Of a stretch of 64,000 nt of DNA, positions 24,744 to 33,316 are shown piece by piece. How positions within the stretch are numbered: position 1 is the stretch's first letter; the number at the start of each line of letters is the position of its first letter. The position numbers and the translations under genes were made by a program. Origin of the DNA: Aequorivita antarctica (GTDB taxonomy: Bacteria > Bacteroidota > Bacteroidia > Flavobacteriales > Flavobacteriaceae); assembly GCF_007997155.1 (NCBI RefSeq), contig NZ_VORT01000004.1:186001-250000 (forward strand). Reading direction: 5' to 3'. Below the pieces are notes generated by a model. That model saw only the letters and a program-made list of their open reading frames with translations, did no database searches and was not told the DNA's origin.

Positions 24744-26147
24744 ATGAGCACTTATGATGTAGCAATAATAGGTTCAGGTCCGGGTGGATACGTAGCGGCA
24801 ATCCGTTGCGCACAATTGGGAATGAAAACCGCAATCATTGAAAAATATGACGTTTTGGGTGGAACTTGCCTAAACGTTGGCTGTATTCCCAGCAAGGCAT
24901 TGTTGGATTCGTCACATCATTACGAAGATGCCATGAAGCATTTTGAAGAGCATGGAATTGAAATTTCTGGCGATATAAAATTGAATTTGAAAAAAATGAT
25001 TGAACGCAAAGCTTCGGTTGTTGACCAAACCACCAAAGGAATTGCGTTTTTGATGGATAAAAATAAAATTGACGTTTTCACAGGAATGGGTGCTTTTAAA
25101 GATGCAACCCATATTGAAATTACTAACGGCAAAAAGAAGGAAACCATTGAAGCGAAAAATACAATTATTGCTACAGGAAGTAAGCCTGCAACGCTTCCTT
25201 TTATAAAATTGGACAAAGACAGAATTATCACTTCAACCGAAGCTTTAAATATGAAAGAAGTTCCAAAACACCTTGTGGTTATTGGTGGTGGAGTGATTGG
25301 TTTGGAACTTGGACAAGTATATCATCGATTGGGCTCAGAAGTTTCCGTAGTGGAATATATGGATCGAATTATACCAACAATGGATTCCGCACAAAGCAAG
25401 GAATTGATTAAAGTAATGAAGAAACAAGGCATTAAATTCTTCATTTCACATAAAGTTTCCGCAGTTTCTAAAAAAGGAAAAGAAGTTACGGTTACGGCTA
25501 CCGATAAAAATGATAAAGAAGTAACGTTCAAAGGAGATTACTGCTTAGTTTCAGTGGGAAGAAAACCTTATACTGATGGTTTGAAAGCTGAAAACGCAGG
25601 TGTAAAAATCACCGAACGCGGAATGGTTGACGTTAACGATCATCTTCAAACAAACATTAAAAATATTTACGCCATTGGCGATGTGGTTCGCGGCGCGATG
25701 CTTGCGCACAAAGCTTCGGAAGAAGGTGTTATGGTAGCAGAAATAATTGCAGGGCAGAAACCACATATTGATTATAACCTAATTCCGGGCGTAGTTTACA
25801 CTTGGCCAGAAGTTGCATCAGTGGGAAAAACTGAGGAACAACTAAAAGATGCCAATGTTGAATATAAAGTAGGTCAATTTCCGATGCGCGCTTTGGGAAG
25901 AAGCCGAGCTAGTGGTGATACCGATGGTTTCGTTAAAATTCTTTCCGACAAAAAAACCGATGAAGTTTTGGGAGTTCATATGGTCGGCGCACGTGTAGCC
26001 GATGTAATCGCTGAGGCAGTTACAGCTATGGAATTCCGTGCGAGTGCTGAAGATATTGCTAGAATGAGCCACGCACATCCAACCTATGCAGAGGCAGTGA
26101 AAGAAGCTGCACTTGCCGCTACTGATGGTAGGGCGCTTCATATTTAA
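24744..26147 (+). CDS. lpdA: Dihydrolipoyl dehydrogenase
   Basis: A 467-aa FAD-dependent E3 component of the pyruvate, 2-oxoglutarate or branched-chain dehydrogenase complexes and the glycine cleavage system. It reoxidises dihydrolipoamide with NAD+. The FAD-binding GSGPGGYVAA lies at 10-19, the redox disulfide is C42/C47 in GGTCLNVGCIPSK, the NAD-binding motif is VIGGGVIGLELG near 180, and the catalytic His-Glu pair is in HAHPTYAEAVKEA near 445. It is complete and monocistronic, with no E1 or E2 gene nearby, so it probably serves several complexes. Confidence 0.97.
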   Translation: MSTYDVAIIGSGPGGYVAAIRCAQLGMKTAIIEKYDVLGGTCLNVGCIPSKALLDSSHHYEDAMKHFEEHGIEISGDIKLNLKKMIERKASVVDQTTKGIAFLMDKNKIDVFTGMGAFKDATHIEITNGKKKETIEAKNTIIATGSKPATLPFIKLDKDRIITSTEALNMKEVPKHLVVIGGGVIGLELGQVYHRLGSEVSVVEYMDRIIPTMDSAQSKELIKVMKKQGIKFFISHKVSAVSKKGKEVTVTATDKNDKEVTFKGDYCLVSVGRKPYTDGLKAENAGVKITERGMVDVNDHLQTNIKNIYAIGDVVRGAMLAHKASEEGVMVAEIIAGQKPHIDYNLIPGVVYTWPEVASVGKTEEQLKDANVEYKVGQFPMRALGRSRASGDTDGFVKILSDKKTDEVLGVHMVGARVADVIAEAVTAMEFRASAEDIARMSHAHPTYAEAVKEAALAATDGRALHI

Positions 26148-26170
26148 GTAAAGATTAATTGAATAAAAAA

Positions 26171-26193
26171 ATGTCGGCAAATTCTGCCGACAT
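26171..26193. terminator. Bidirectional terminator between lpdA and sodC
   Basis: ATGTCGGCA (26171-26179) pairs with TGCCGACAT (26185-26193) around a 5-nt loop. An A-run lies before and a T-run after, so it can end transcripts from both convergent genes. Confidence 0.9.
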
Positions 26194-26218
26194 TTTTTTA
26201 TGAAATAAGATCAAAAAA

Positions 26219-26809
26219 TTATTTTATAATTCCACCACAACTTATTCTTCCTCCAGCATCGCCAGTAGGTTGAGTGGTAAAGTCGTCTTTTCCTTCGTGT
26301 ACTATTATGGCTTTGCCAAGAATGTCTTTATTTTCATCCCCACAGCCTATACACCATTCGTCGGTTTGCATAGAAACTTTTCCTATTCCTTGGGAATCCG
26401 CTTCAAAGTTACCAATATCACCTTTGTGATATCCTTCTGCATCTCCCCATTTACCGTGCTTGGCGTGCGTTGGGTTCCAGTGACCGCCAGAAGAAGTTCC
26501 GTCTGCTGCGCTACAATCTGCTTTTTCGTGAATATGGATTGCATGGGTTCCCGGTTTAAGACCTGAAAACTTGGCTTCAAATGTCACCATTCCGTTTTCT
26601 TCGGAAAAATAAGCTTCACCTTGTGCGGTACTTCCGCTTTTAGACTCCATTGTAACAGAAACTGTTTTGGGCTGATCTTGTTGTGTAGCAGAATCCATTT
26701 GGATAGAATCATTCATTCCATCCGTATTGTCCATATCTTTTTTTTCGTTTTTACAGCCTACAAATACGGTAATCGCAAGGGCTGCAAATAATATTCCTAA
26801 TTTTTTCAT
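26219..26809 (-). CDS. sodC: Cu/Zn superoxide dismutase, lipoprotein
   Basis: A 196-aa envelope enzyme that dismutates superoxide. A lipoprotein signal ends in FVGC with Cys19 as lipid anchor. After a low-complexity linker rich in Met, Asp and Gln (about 20-48), the SOD domain shows copper and zinc ligands in HAIHIHEKADC (H92 and H94), GGHWNPTHAKHG and GYHKGDIGNF, and a late His near 171. C99 and C191 should form the conserved disulfide. An extra pair in EWCIGCGDEN (C153 and C156) is not part of the classical enzyme. It converges on lpdA and shares its terminator. Confidence 0.94.
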   Translation of the reverse strand: MKKLGILFAALAITVFVGCKNEKKDMDNTDGMNDSIQMDSATQQDQPKTVSVTMESKSGSTAQGEAYFSEENGMVTFEAKFSGLKPGTHAIHIHEKADCSAADGTSSGGHWNPTHAKHGKWGDAEGYHKGDIGNFEADSQGIGKVSMQTDEWCIGCGDENKDILGKAIIVHEGKDDFTTQPTGDAGGRISCGGIIK

Positions 26810-26948
26810 TTGGAAATTTTTTAATAGTTAATGTTATGTTGGTTAAATTTTAAGATTATTAAAGGTATGATTTCAATTCGCCGTGCGCAAAATTTTAGAT
26901 AAATCTTAGCATTTAATTTTTGCAATACTTAAAACTGTATTATTAAAA

Positions 26949-28163
26949 TTAGTCAACAAGTTTTGTAATAACTTGGGTTTTGCTGTGTAAAGTTTTGTGA
27001 ACGGGACATTTATCAGCAATTTGGAGTAGTCTTTTCTTTTGTTCTTCAGAAAGAATCCCCATTATTTTTATTTCGCGAGTAAAGGTATCTATTTTGGTAG
27101 AATCTTCTTCACAGTGAATACAATCCACAGCGTGGTCTTTGGAATAATTGATGTGGCAGATAACATTTTCTACTTCCCACTTTTTTCTTTTAGCGTACAT
27201 TTGAATGGTCATCACAGTGCAAGCGGCAAGTCCTCCGGAAAGAAACTCATAGGGCGAAGGGCCAAAATTGTTTCCGCCAAATTCAGTTGGTTCATCAGCT
27301 ATAAAATAATGATCTCCCAATTTTAAATTTGTTGAAAATTTATCATCACTATTTAAACTTGCCGCAACTTTGCTCTTGCTTTTTATTTCCTTAGGGGGTG
27401 GTATTTCAACATAGCGCGTGGCCCAACCAGCAATAACTTGTCCAACATAACGCGAATCTTTTTTTTCCGAAAGCATATGATCCACACCATCCAAGGAAAC
27501 AAAGCTCTTTGGGTGTTGTGCTGCTTTGTAAATTTCTTCTGCGTTATTTATACCTACTACAGTATCTTGGGGTGAATGTAAAATTAAAAGTGCTTTACCA
27601 AAACTACTAACAATATCTATTAGCGAATTGTTTTTAAGATCTTCCAAAAACTGTTTTTTAATAGTAAAATCTACTCCTCCTAAATTCACTTTTGCTTTTC
27701 CATTTTTATTAATTTCCTGAGTGCTATCTTTTAAAAGATGCATCACGTGCAAAGGATGGCTGGGCGAATTAATTACTGCTACTGCTTTTATAGATGGAAT
27801 TTTTGAAGCTGCAAATATAGCTGCAGCGCCGCCCAACGAGTGGCCAATCAATATAGTCGGAGCCATATAGTTTTTTTTCAAAAAGTTAGCGGCTTCTACA
27901 AGATCATCAACATTTCCCGAGAAATTGGTGTTTTCAAAATCTCCTTCGCTTTCACCCAAACCTGTAAAATCAAAACGGAGTACTCCAAAACCGGCAGCGG
28001 TTAAAGCACGTCCAATATTTTTTACGGCTGTCAAGTTTTTTGTACACGTAAAGCAATGTGCAAAAATGACAAAGTTGTGTGGCTTTTGGTCCAAGGGAAG
28101 TTCCAACCTGCCTGCCAGTTGTTCTTCATCTTTGTTAGTAAAAGATACTTTTTGAATGTTCAT
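26949..28163 (-). CDS. Alpha/beta hydrolase-OsmC fusion protein
   Basis: A 404-aa two-domain protein. The N-terminal part (about 1-255) is a serine hydrolase with nucleophile S109 in ILIGHSLGGAAA, and an Asp and His later (HSPQDTVVG and GVDHMLSEK). The C-terminal part (about 275-404) is an OsmC/Ohr-like peroxidase domain with the redox cysteines in GGLAACTVMT and ADKCPVHKTL. The fusion is a known family; its likely role is breakdown of lipid or organic peroxides, with the hydrolase releasing them. The lipid-kinase gene upstream ends 5 nt before it, so they form one operon. Confidence 0.93.
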   Translation of the reverse strand: MNIQKVSFTNKDEEQLAGRLELPLDQKPHNFVIFAHCFTCTKNLTAVKNIGRALTAAGFGVLRFDFTGLGESEGDFENTNFSGNVDDLVEAANFLKKNYMAPTILIGHSLGGAAAIFAASKIPSIKAVAVINSPSHPLHVMHLLKDSTQEINKNGKAKVNLGGVDFTIKKQFLEDLKNNSLIDIVSSFGKALLILHSPQDTVVGINNAEEIYKAAQHPKSFVSLDGVDHMLSEKKDSRYVGQVIAGWATRYVEIPPPKEIKSKSKVAASLNSDDKFSTNLKLGDHYFIADEPTEFGGNNFGPSPYEFLSGGLAACTVMTIQMYAKRKKWEVENVICHINYSKDHAVDCIHCEEDSTKIDTFTREIKIMGILSEEQKKRLLQIADKCPVHKTLHSKTQVITKLVD

Positions 28164-28168
28164 AAAAG

Positions 28169-29074
28169 TTATTTTTGTAATTGTAATTTACAGAATGAAT
28201 CGGGCACAGCCATCAAAATCTTTTCCTTTCCTATTGATGCTGTGACTTCGTCAATTTTACCCAAAAACTCACCATCTATTTGGAAAGGAACTTTTCTTTT
28301 TGAGTTAATCTTTGCTTTGTTGGTTGAAATAATACGAACAAAATCTGGTGACATTTTTTGTTGGTCGTTAATTGTTTTAAAAATTTCAATGAAGTCAAGG
28401 TTTTTGAAAATAAGGATTTCAAACTTACCGTCGTCCATTTTTCCGTGGGGGTTAATGTTGGCGCCTGTTCCAAATTTGTTCCCATTTGCAATAGCGAGCA
28501 GAATTCCAGTTTCTTCAAATGTTTCCTCTTCTGTCTCAACTTTAAATTGAAAAGGTGATTCTGAATGTAAAAGTGTGGGAATGGACTGTAGAAAATAGCC
28601 CAGTTTTCCTCGGATACCAGAATTTTCGTAGTTGTTTATGAGTTCCGCATTCAGACCCAAATCGGCAATATGTAAGCAAATCCGGCCATTGATAGTGACT
28701 GCATCCAGTTTTATGGTGCAGTCAGAAAGCGCAATTTCAATTTGTTCCAGAAGGGTTTCCGGTAAATTGAAATTTACAGCTATTCCGTTTGCCGAACCTG
28801 CAGGAATTATTCCCAAACAGATATCGGTTCCTAAAACACATTGTGCGACCAACGAAATTGTTCCATCGCCGCCCGCTACAACAATCCGTGATGGGTTTAT
28901 TTCTTTTATCAGGGAATTAATAGCTTCTTTGTCCTTTTTTCCGCTAGTTTCATAAAGTTTGAAATTGTAATTTCTGTTTTTAGCTTCTTCTTTAACTGAA
29001 GCTATTATCGTGGATTTGTTGCAATCGCCTGAGATTGGGTTGACTACAAGTAAAATGTAATTTTCTGAATTCAT
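28169..29074 (-). CDS. Diacylglycerol kinase-like lipid kinase (YegS/BmrU type)
   Basis: A 301-aa soluble lipid kinase of the DAGK catalytic-domain family, with ATP-binding motif VVAGGDGTISLVAQ near residue 67. PAGSANGIAVNF near residue 92 and the C-terminal FQIDGEFLG strand are typical. It would phosphorylate diacylglycerol, phosphatidylglycerol or a related lipid at the inner membrane. The next gene, the alpha/beta hydrolase-OsmC fusion, starts 5 nt downstream, pointing to joint lipid or peroxide metabolism. Confidence 0.9.
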   Translation of the reverse strand: MNSENYILLVVNPISGDCNKSTIIASVKEEAKNRNYNFKLYETSGKKDKEAINSLIKEINPSRIVVAGGDGTISLVAQCVLGTDICLGIIPAGSANGIAVNFNLPETLLEQIEIALSDCTIKLDAVTINGRICLHIADLGLNAELINNYENSGIRGKLGYFLQSIPTLLHSESPFQFKVETEEETFEETGILLAIANGNKFGTGANINPHGKMDDGKFEILIFKNLDFIEIFKTINDQQKMSPDFVRIISTNKAKINSKRKVPFQIDGEFLGKIDEVTASIGKEKILMAVPDSFCKLQLQK

Positions 29075-29139
29075 TAGTATAGATTGTTTTTAAATTTAAG
29101 TAATTTGGAAATGCTAAACCGTTAACGAAATCTCAATAA

Positions 29140-30105
29140 GTGAAGCTTGATTTAAAACTCTACCGAGGCTATGTAAATGACGAGGAACTCGTTGTTTTTG
29201 GGCACGTTTTTAAATCTTGGGCGCCAGATAAATACAGAATGGACCGCAAAGGCATTCGTCATGCAGTTTCGGTCATCCATATGTTCCGAATAAAACCATT
29301 GGAAAATGTTGAGATTAAACTGAAGTTTAAGAATACTGAAGTAACTACCAAAACTTTGGCAGATGGTTATTTTCGGTTTACAATTCCTTATTCTGAAAAG
29401 ATTGAAAGTGGGTGGCATCCCTATGAAGTGAGTTGTAAAATCTACGATTACGGTATTGTTGAAAATTCTGAATTATTAAAACCTTTTGAAAGTAAAGTTG
29501 GGGTTATTTCAGATATTGATGATACCTTTTTAGTTTCGCACAGCGGAAATTTTCTAAAAAAATTATATGTACTTCTTCTAAAAAACATCAACAAGCGCAA
29601 GGTTTTTGAAGATGTAGTACCATATTACCAAGCCTTGAGCAGGGCAGGGCAGGAGAATAAGATGGCTTCAAATTCATTTTTCTATGTTTCCAGCAGTGAA
29701 TGGAATTTATATGAATTTATTGATTCCTTTGCACGACTGCATAAATTTCCAAAAGCCGTTATAAAGCTAAAAAAAATTAAAACGGGAATCTCTGATTTTC
29801 TTTTTACCGGAAGGGGAAGCCACGACCATAAGTTCGAAAAGATTAAGGATATAATTATGTTCTACCCAAAACTTGAATACGTTTTATTAGGCGATGATTC
29901 GCAGAAGGATCCGCATTTATACGAAAGGATAGTAAAGATTTTTCCGCAAAATATTAAAGCTATTTACATTAGGCAAACTTCCCGAAGGAAGAAACAACAA
30001 ACCACAGCGATTCTTAAAAATATTGAATCCATGAATGTTTCAACTTGCTATTTCAGCAAAAGTGAAGAAGCGATTGCACATTCTGAAAGCATCAGAATTC
30101 TGTAA
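29140..30105 (+). CDS. App1-type phosphatase domain protein (DUF2183)
   Basis: A 321-aa protein with the HAD-like App1/DUF2183 domain. The catalytic motif DIDDTFLV near residue 127 provides the DxDxT nucleophile, and FLFTGRGSHDHK plus YVLLGDDSQKDP are later acid-phosphatase motifs. The yeast relative is a phosphatidate phosphatase, so a lipid-phosphate substrate is plausible. The N-terminal part (about 1-110) is a beta-rich, carbohydrate-binding-like domain. The start is GTG at 29140; no ATG in frame lies before it. It is divergent from the lipid kinase gene, which suggests a linked lipid function. Confidence 0.85.
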   Translation: MKLDLKLYRGYVNDEELVVFGHVFKSWAPDKYRMDRKGIRHAVSVIHMFRIKPLENVEIKLKFKNTEVTTKTLADGYFRFTIPYSEKIESGWHPYEVSCKIYDYGIVENSELLKPFESKVGVISDIDDTFLVSHSGNFLKKLYVLLLKNINKRKVFEDVVPYYQALSRAGQENKMASNSFFYVSSSEWNLYEFIDSFARLHKFPKAVIKLKKIKTGISDFLFTGRGSHDHKFEKIKDIIMFYPKLEYVLLGDDSQKDPHLYERIVKIFPQNIKAIYIRQTSRRKKQQTTAILKNIESMNVSTCYFSKSEEAIAHSESIRIL

Positions 30106-30113
30106 AATTGCTA

Positions 30114-32054
30114 CTATTTTACTTCTTTTGATTCCATTTTGTTATTATCTAAAGTGGTCTGCCCTTCACCTTTTAAGTATTGGTCTAAAAACTTCAGGAT
30201 TTTTCCGTAAGCTACAATTTCATTTTCCTTTTTTACGAAGCCGTGACCTTCATCTTCAAAAACAACATATTCCACAGGAACACCATTCTTTTTAACACCT
30301 TCAACAATTTCGTCTGATTCAATTTTAAGAACTCTGGGATCTTGTGCACCTTGCAAAACCATTAAGGGTTTGGTTACATTTTCGGTATGAAACAATGGTG
30401 AAATCTGCTTTAAGCGAACAGAATCCGCGGTATTTGGATTACCCATTTCTGTGTAAAGTGCGTCTTTAAAAGATTCCCACCATGGTGGAATACTTTTTAA
30501 AGTCCGCATCCAGTTGGTAACACCAAAAATATTAACTCCAACCTTAAATTCTTCTGGAGCAGATGTCAAGGCGGCCATTGTCATAAATCCACCATAGGAA
30601 CCACCTAAAATTCCAATCTTATCTTTATCAATGATGTCTTGACTTGCCAACCAATCTTTCCCAGCAATACAATCTTTCAAATCTTTATCTCCGTGATTTT
30701 GATCATCCATCTTATAGAAACTCTTACCATACCCACTACTTCCGCGGTTATTGACAGCCAGAATTGCATAACCGTGATTTACCAAATATTGAATCAAAGA
30801 ACTAAAACCTTGCCTTGACTGGCCGCCTGGACCACCGTGAACCCAAACCAGTGCTGGAGCCTTATTTTCCAAATTGGCTTGCTTTGGTTGGTAATATATT
30901 GCAGGAATTTCCAAACCGTCAAATGATTTGAACCTAACAACTGTTGCTTCTACCAAATCGGTTGGATTTATTTCTTTGTTCAAAACATCAGTAAGTTTGT
31001 GATATTTTCCAGATGCAATATTATAGGAGTAAGTGTTTGTGGGAAGTTGTGAACTACCAACGGTCAACAACGCCATTGTTTCATCTTTTGAAAAACTGGC
31101 GGCATCAATTGCTTGTCCATCAATTTCAGGAAAATTCAATTCTTTTCCTGTGGCAACCTCTGTTACGTACATCTTTGTTTTGGCGTCTTCATTTGAAAAA
31201 AGAACCTGGTACTTTCCGTTGTGGGTAAAATAGAAAGCATTAATGTCCCAATTTTTTTCCATAACCTTCTCTTTTGAGCCATCTTCAATGTTGTATTTCA
31301 TTAAATAGCTAAACTCAGAATTATCATCGGTAGTGTAATAGAATGATTTTCCATCTGGCGAAAAATCCTGAGGAGTATTTTTGCACACTGACTCATTTAT
31401 TTTCGTTTTTACATTCGTTTTTCTGTTTAATAAATACATATCATTGTCATTCGTATTTATGTCTTTCGATAATAGCAAATAGTTTTTATCTGCTGAAATT
31501 CCTCCAAAATCCATATTATCTTCATTCTTTAATATAAGTTTCGGTTTGAAAGTCGCAATGTCCATTTCGTAAACATCCATCATTTGTGGACTGCGTTCAT
31601 TGCTGTTGTAATAGAAACTTTTACCATCTTTTGCCCAACCTTGAAATAATGCCCTAACATTTTTTTCAGGAGTCAATCTTTTTATTCCATTACTGTCTTT
31701 CACAAAAATTTTAAAAATCTCATCTCCATTCCCGTCCATTCTAAAGAGAATTCTATCGTCATCAGGAAAATAGGAAATACCATAAATTGAAGCACTGTCA
31801 GACTGAGTGATAGGCATAAATTCACCACCTTCCGCAGAAACGTTGTACATATTGTAAACCCCGGAGCGATTGCTGGTTATCAAAACCTTGGACTTGTCTG
31901 AAGAAAAACCATTTGCCGAAGCCTTTTCATTATCCATAAATTGCTCTATAGAGTAGGTTTTTAATTCAGCGACTTCTTTAGTCTCGGTTTTTGGCTTGTC
32001 TTTGCAGGCAACGAAAAGTAATAATGCGAAACCGAATAAACTAAGATTTTTCAT
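30114..32054 (-). CDS. S9-family prolyl oligopeptidase, lipoprotein
   Basis: A 646-aa exported serine peptidase. The lipoprotein signal ends LLLFVAC with Cys17. A WD40/PD40-like beta-propeller covers about 35-360 (FSPDGKSFYYT is typical). The catalytic domain has S486 in GILGGSYGGF, D572 in LQGAQDPRV and H604 in EDEGHGF. It would cleave short peptides, with the propeller limiting access. Its promoter box lies 40 nt upstream. It converges on the App1-type gene with only 8 nt between. Confidence 0.95.
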   Translation of the reverse strand: MKNLSLFGFALLLFVACKDKPKTETKEVAELKTYSIEQFMDNEKASANGFSSDKSKVLITSNRSGVYNMYNVSAEGGEFMPITQSDSASIYGISYFPDDDRILFRMDGNGDEIFKIFVKDSNGIKRLTPEKNVRALFQGWAKDGKSFYYNSNERSPQMMDVYEMDIATFKPKLILKNEDNMDFGGISADKNYLLLSKDINTNDNDMYLLNRKTNVKTKINESVCKNTPQDFSPDGKSFYYTTDDNSEFSYLMKYNIEDGSKEKVMEKNWDINAFYFTHNGKYQVLFSNEDAKTKMYVTEVATGKELNFPEIDGQAIDAASFSKDETMALLTVGSSQLPTNTYSYNIASGKYHKLTDVLNKEINPTDLVEATVVRFKSFDGLEIPAIYYQPKQANLENKAPALVWVHGGPGGQSRQGFSSLIQYLVNHGYAILAVNNRGSSGYGKSFYKMDDQNHGDKDLKDCIAGKDWLASQDIIDKDKIGILGGSYGGFMTMAALTSAPEEFKVGVNIFGVTNWMRTLKSIPPWWESFKDALYTEMGNPNTADSVRLKQISPLFHTENVTKPLMVLQGAQDPRVLKIESDEIVEGVKKNGVPVEYVVFEDEGHGFVKKENEIVAYGKILKFLDQYLKGEGQTTLDNNKMESKEVK

Positions 32055-32093
32055 AAAGGTGTATTTTTGCAGTTATCTTGTTGATTTTCAAAA

Positions 32094-32101
32094 CAAATCT
32101 A
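32094..32101 (-). promoter_or_regulatory. Promoter -7 box TAGATTTG for the S9 peptidase
   Basis: A minus-strand match to TAnnTTTG, 39 nt before the ATG at 32054, in the divergent spacer to the VWA gene. Confidence 0.5.
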
Positions 32102-32194
32102 TGAAATTTTGTTTTATTTGAATGGATTATTTTTTTGGTAGTAGTTTAACGTTTCGGTTTTTTTTTTAAACAAGGAATGTTTTAATTTTAGATT

Positions 32195-33316
32195 ATGAAT
32201 AAGAAAGATGCCAAAAGCGGATTTATCTTCACCAAACACACTCCCAAAGACCAATCGCCATTCGAGAAACTTTTTGATGTTTTTCAAGAATTGATTACCC
32301 ATACTTCTGGAGATTTTGACGAAGCGATGGACTGGTTGAAACAGATAGATGAAGAATATAAGCTTACAACAGAAGATTATACGCTGGATGACTTTGTTGA
32401 AGACCTTAAAAAGAAAGGGTACCTCCGTGAAGAAATAAAGATGGATGGTACAAACGGATTGGCCATCACTGAAAAAACAGAAAGAGCACTTCGGAAGCGA
32501 GCTTTAGAACAGATCTTCGGAAAACTCAGGAAAAGTGGTGCTGGCAATCACCGAACCAAACAAACGGGGAGGGGAGATGAACAAGCAGGAGAATTTCGCG
32601 ATTATCGTTTTGGCGATTCGCTAGAACAAATCTCGATGACTGAGAGTTTCAAAAATGCCCAGATAAATCACGGTATGGGAGATTTTACGCTCTCTGAAAA
32701 CGATTTGGTGGTTGAGGAAACCATGTACAAAACCCAGATGAGCACTGTGCTAATGATTGATATTAGCCATAGTATGATTCTCTATGGTGAAGACCGAATT
32801 ACTCCCGCGAAAAAAGTAGCCATGGCCCTTTCAGAATTTATTACAACCCGTTATCCAAAGGATACATTAGATATATTGGTCTTCGGAAATGATGCTTGGC
32901 CCATTAAAATTAAAGATTTACCATATTTAAATGTTGGACCTTACCACACCAACACAGTTGCGGGACTTCAATTAGCAATGGATTTATTGCGAAGAAAACG
33001 AAACACCAACAAACAGATTTTTATGATTACCGATGGAAAACCTAGCTGCGTGCGGCTTCCGGATGGACGTTATTATAAAAACAGTAACGGTCTTGACAGT
33101 TATATTGTAAATAAATGTTACGCAATGGCTTCGCAAGCAAGGAAACTTCATATCCCGATTACAACTTTTATGATTGCTGAAGATCCTTATTTAATGCAAT
33201 TTATTGAGGAATTTACAGCAGCCAATAAAGGCAAGGCATTTTACACAGGTTTAAAAGGTTTGGGCGAAATGATATTTAGCGATTACGAAACAAATAGAAA
33301 GAAAAGAATTAGATAA
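32195..33316 (+). CDS. VWA-domain protein partner of a MoxR-type ATPase
   Basis: A 373-aa cytosolic protein. The C-terminal von Willebrand A domain (about 180-365) has an intact MIDAS start, DISHSMI, near residue 189, and a later conserved Asp in MITDGKPSC. The N-terminal part is charged and helical and unlike known domains. In bacteria such VWA proteins work with AAA+ MoxR or chelatase ATPases, which is encoded next and begins directly after the stop (TAAATG). The pair resembles the BchD/BchI arrangement, but there are no chlorophyll or cobalamin genes, so a chaperone or metal-insertion role is only inferred. Confidence 0.88.
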   Translation: MNKKDAKSGFIFTKHTPKDQSPFEKLFDVFQELITHTSGDFDEAMDWLKQIDEEYKLTTEDYTLDDFVEDLKKKGYLREEIKMDGTNGLAITEKTERALRKRALEQIFGKLRKSGAGNHRTKQTGRGDEQAGEFRDYRFGDSLEQISMTESFKNAQINHGMGDFTLSENDLVVEETMYKTQMSTVLMIDISHSMILYGEDRITPAKKVAMALSEFITTRYPKDTLDILVFGNDAWPIKIKDLPYLNVGPYHTNTVAGLQLAMDLLRRKRNTNKQIFMITDGKPSCVRLPDGRYYKNSNGLDSYIVNKCYAMASQARKLHIPITTFMIAEDPYLMQFIEEFTAANKGKAFYTGLKGLGEMIFSDYETNRKKRIR

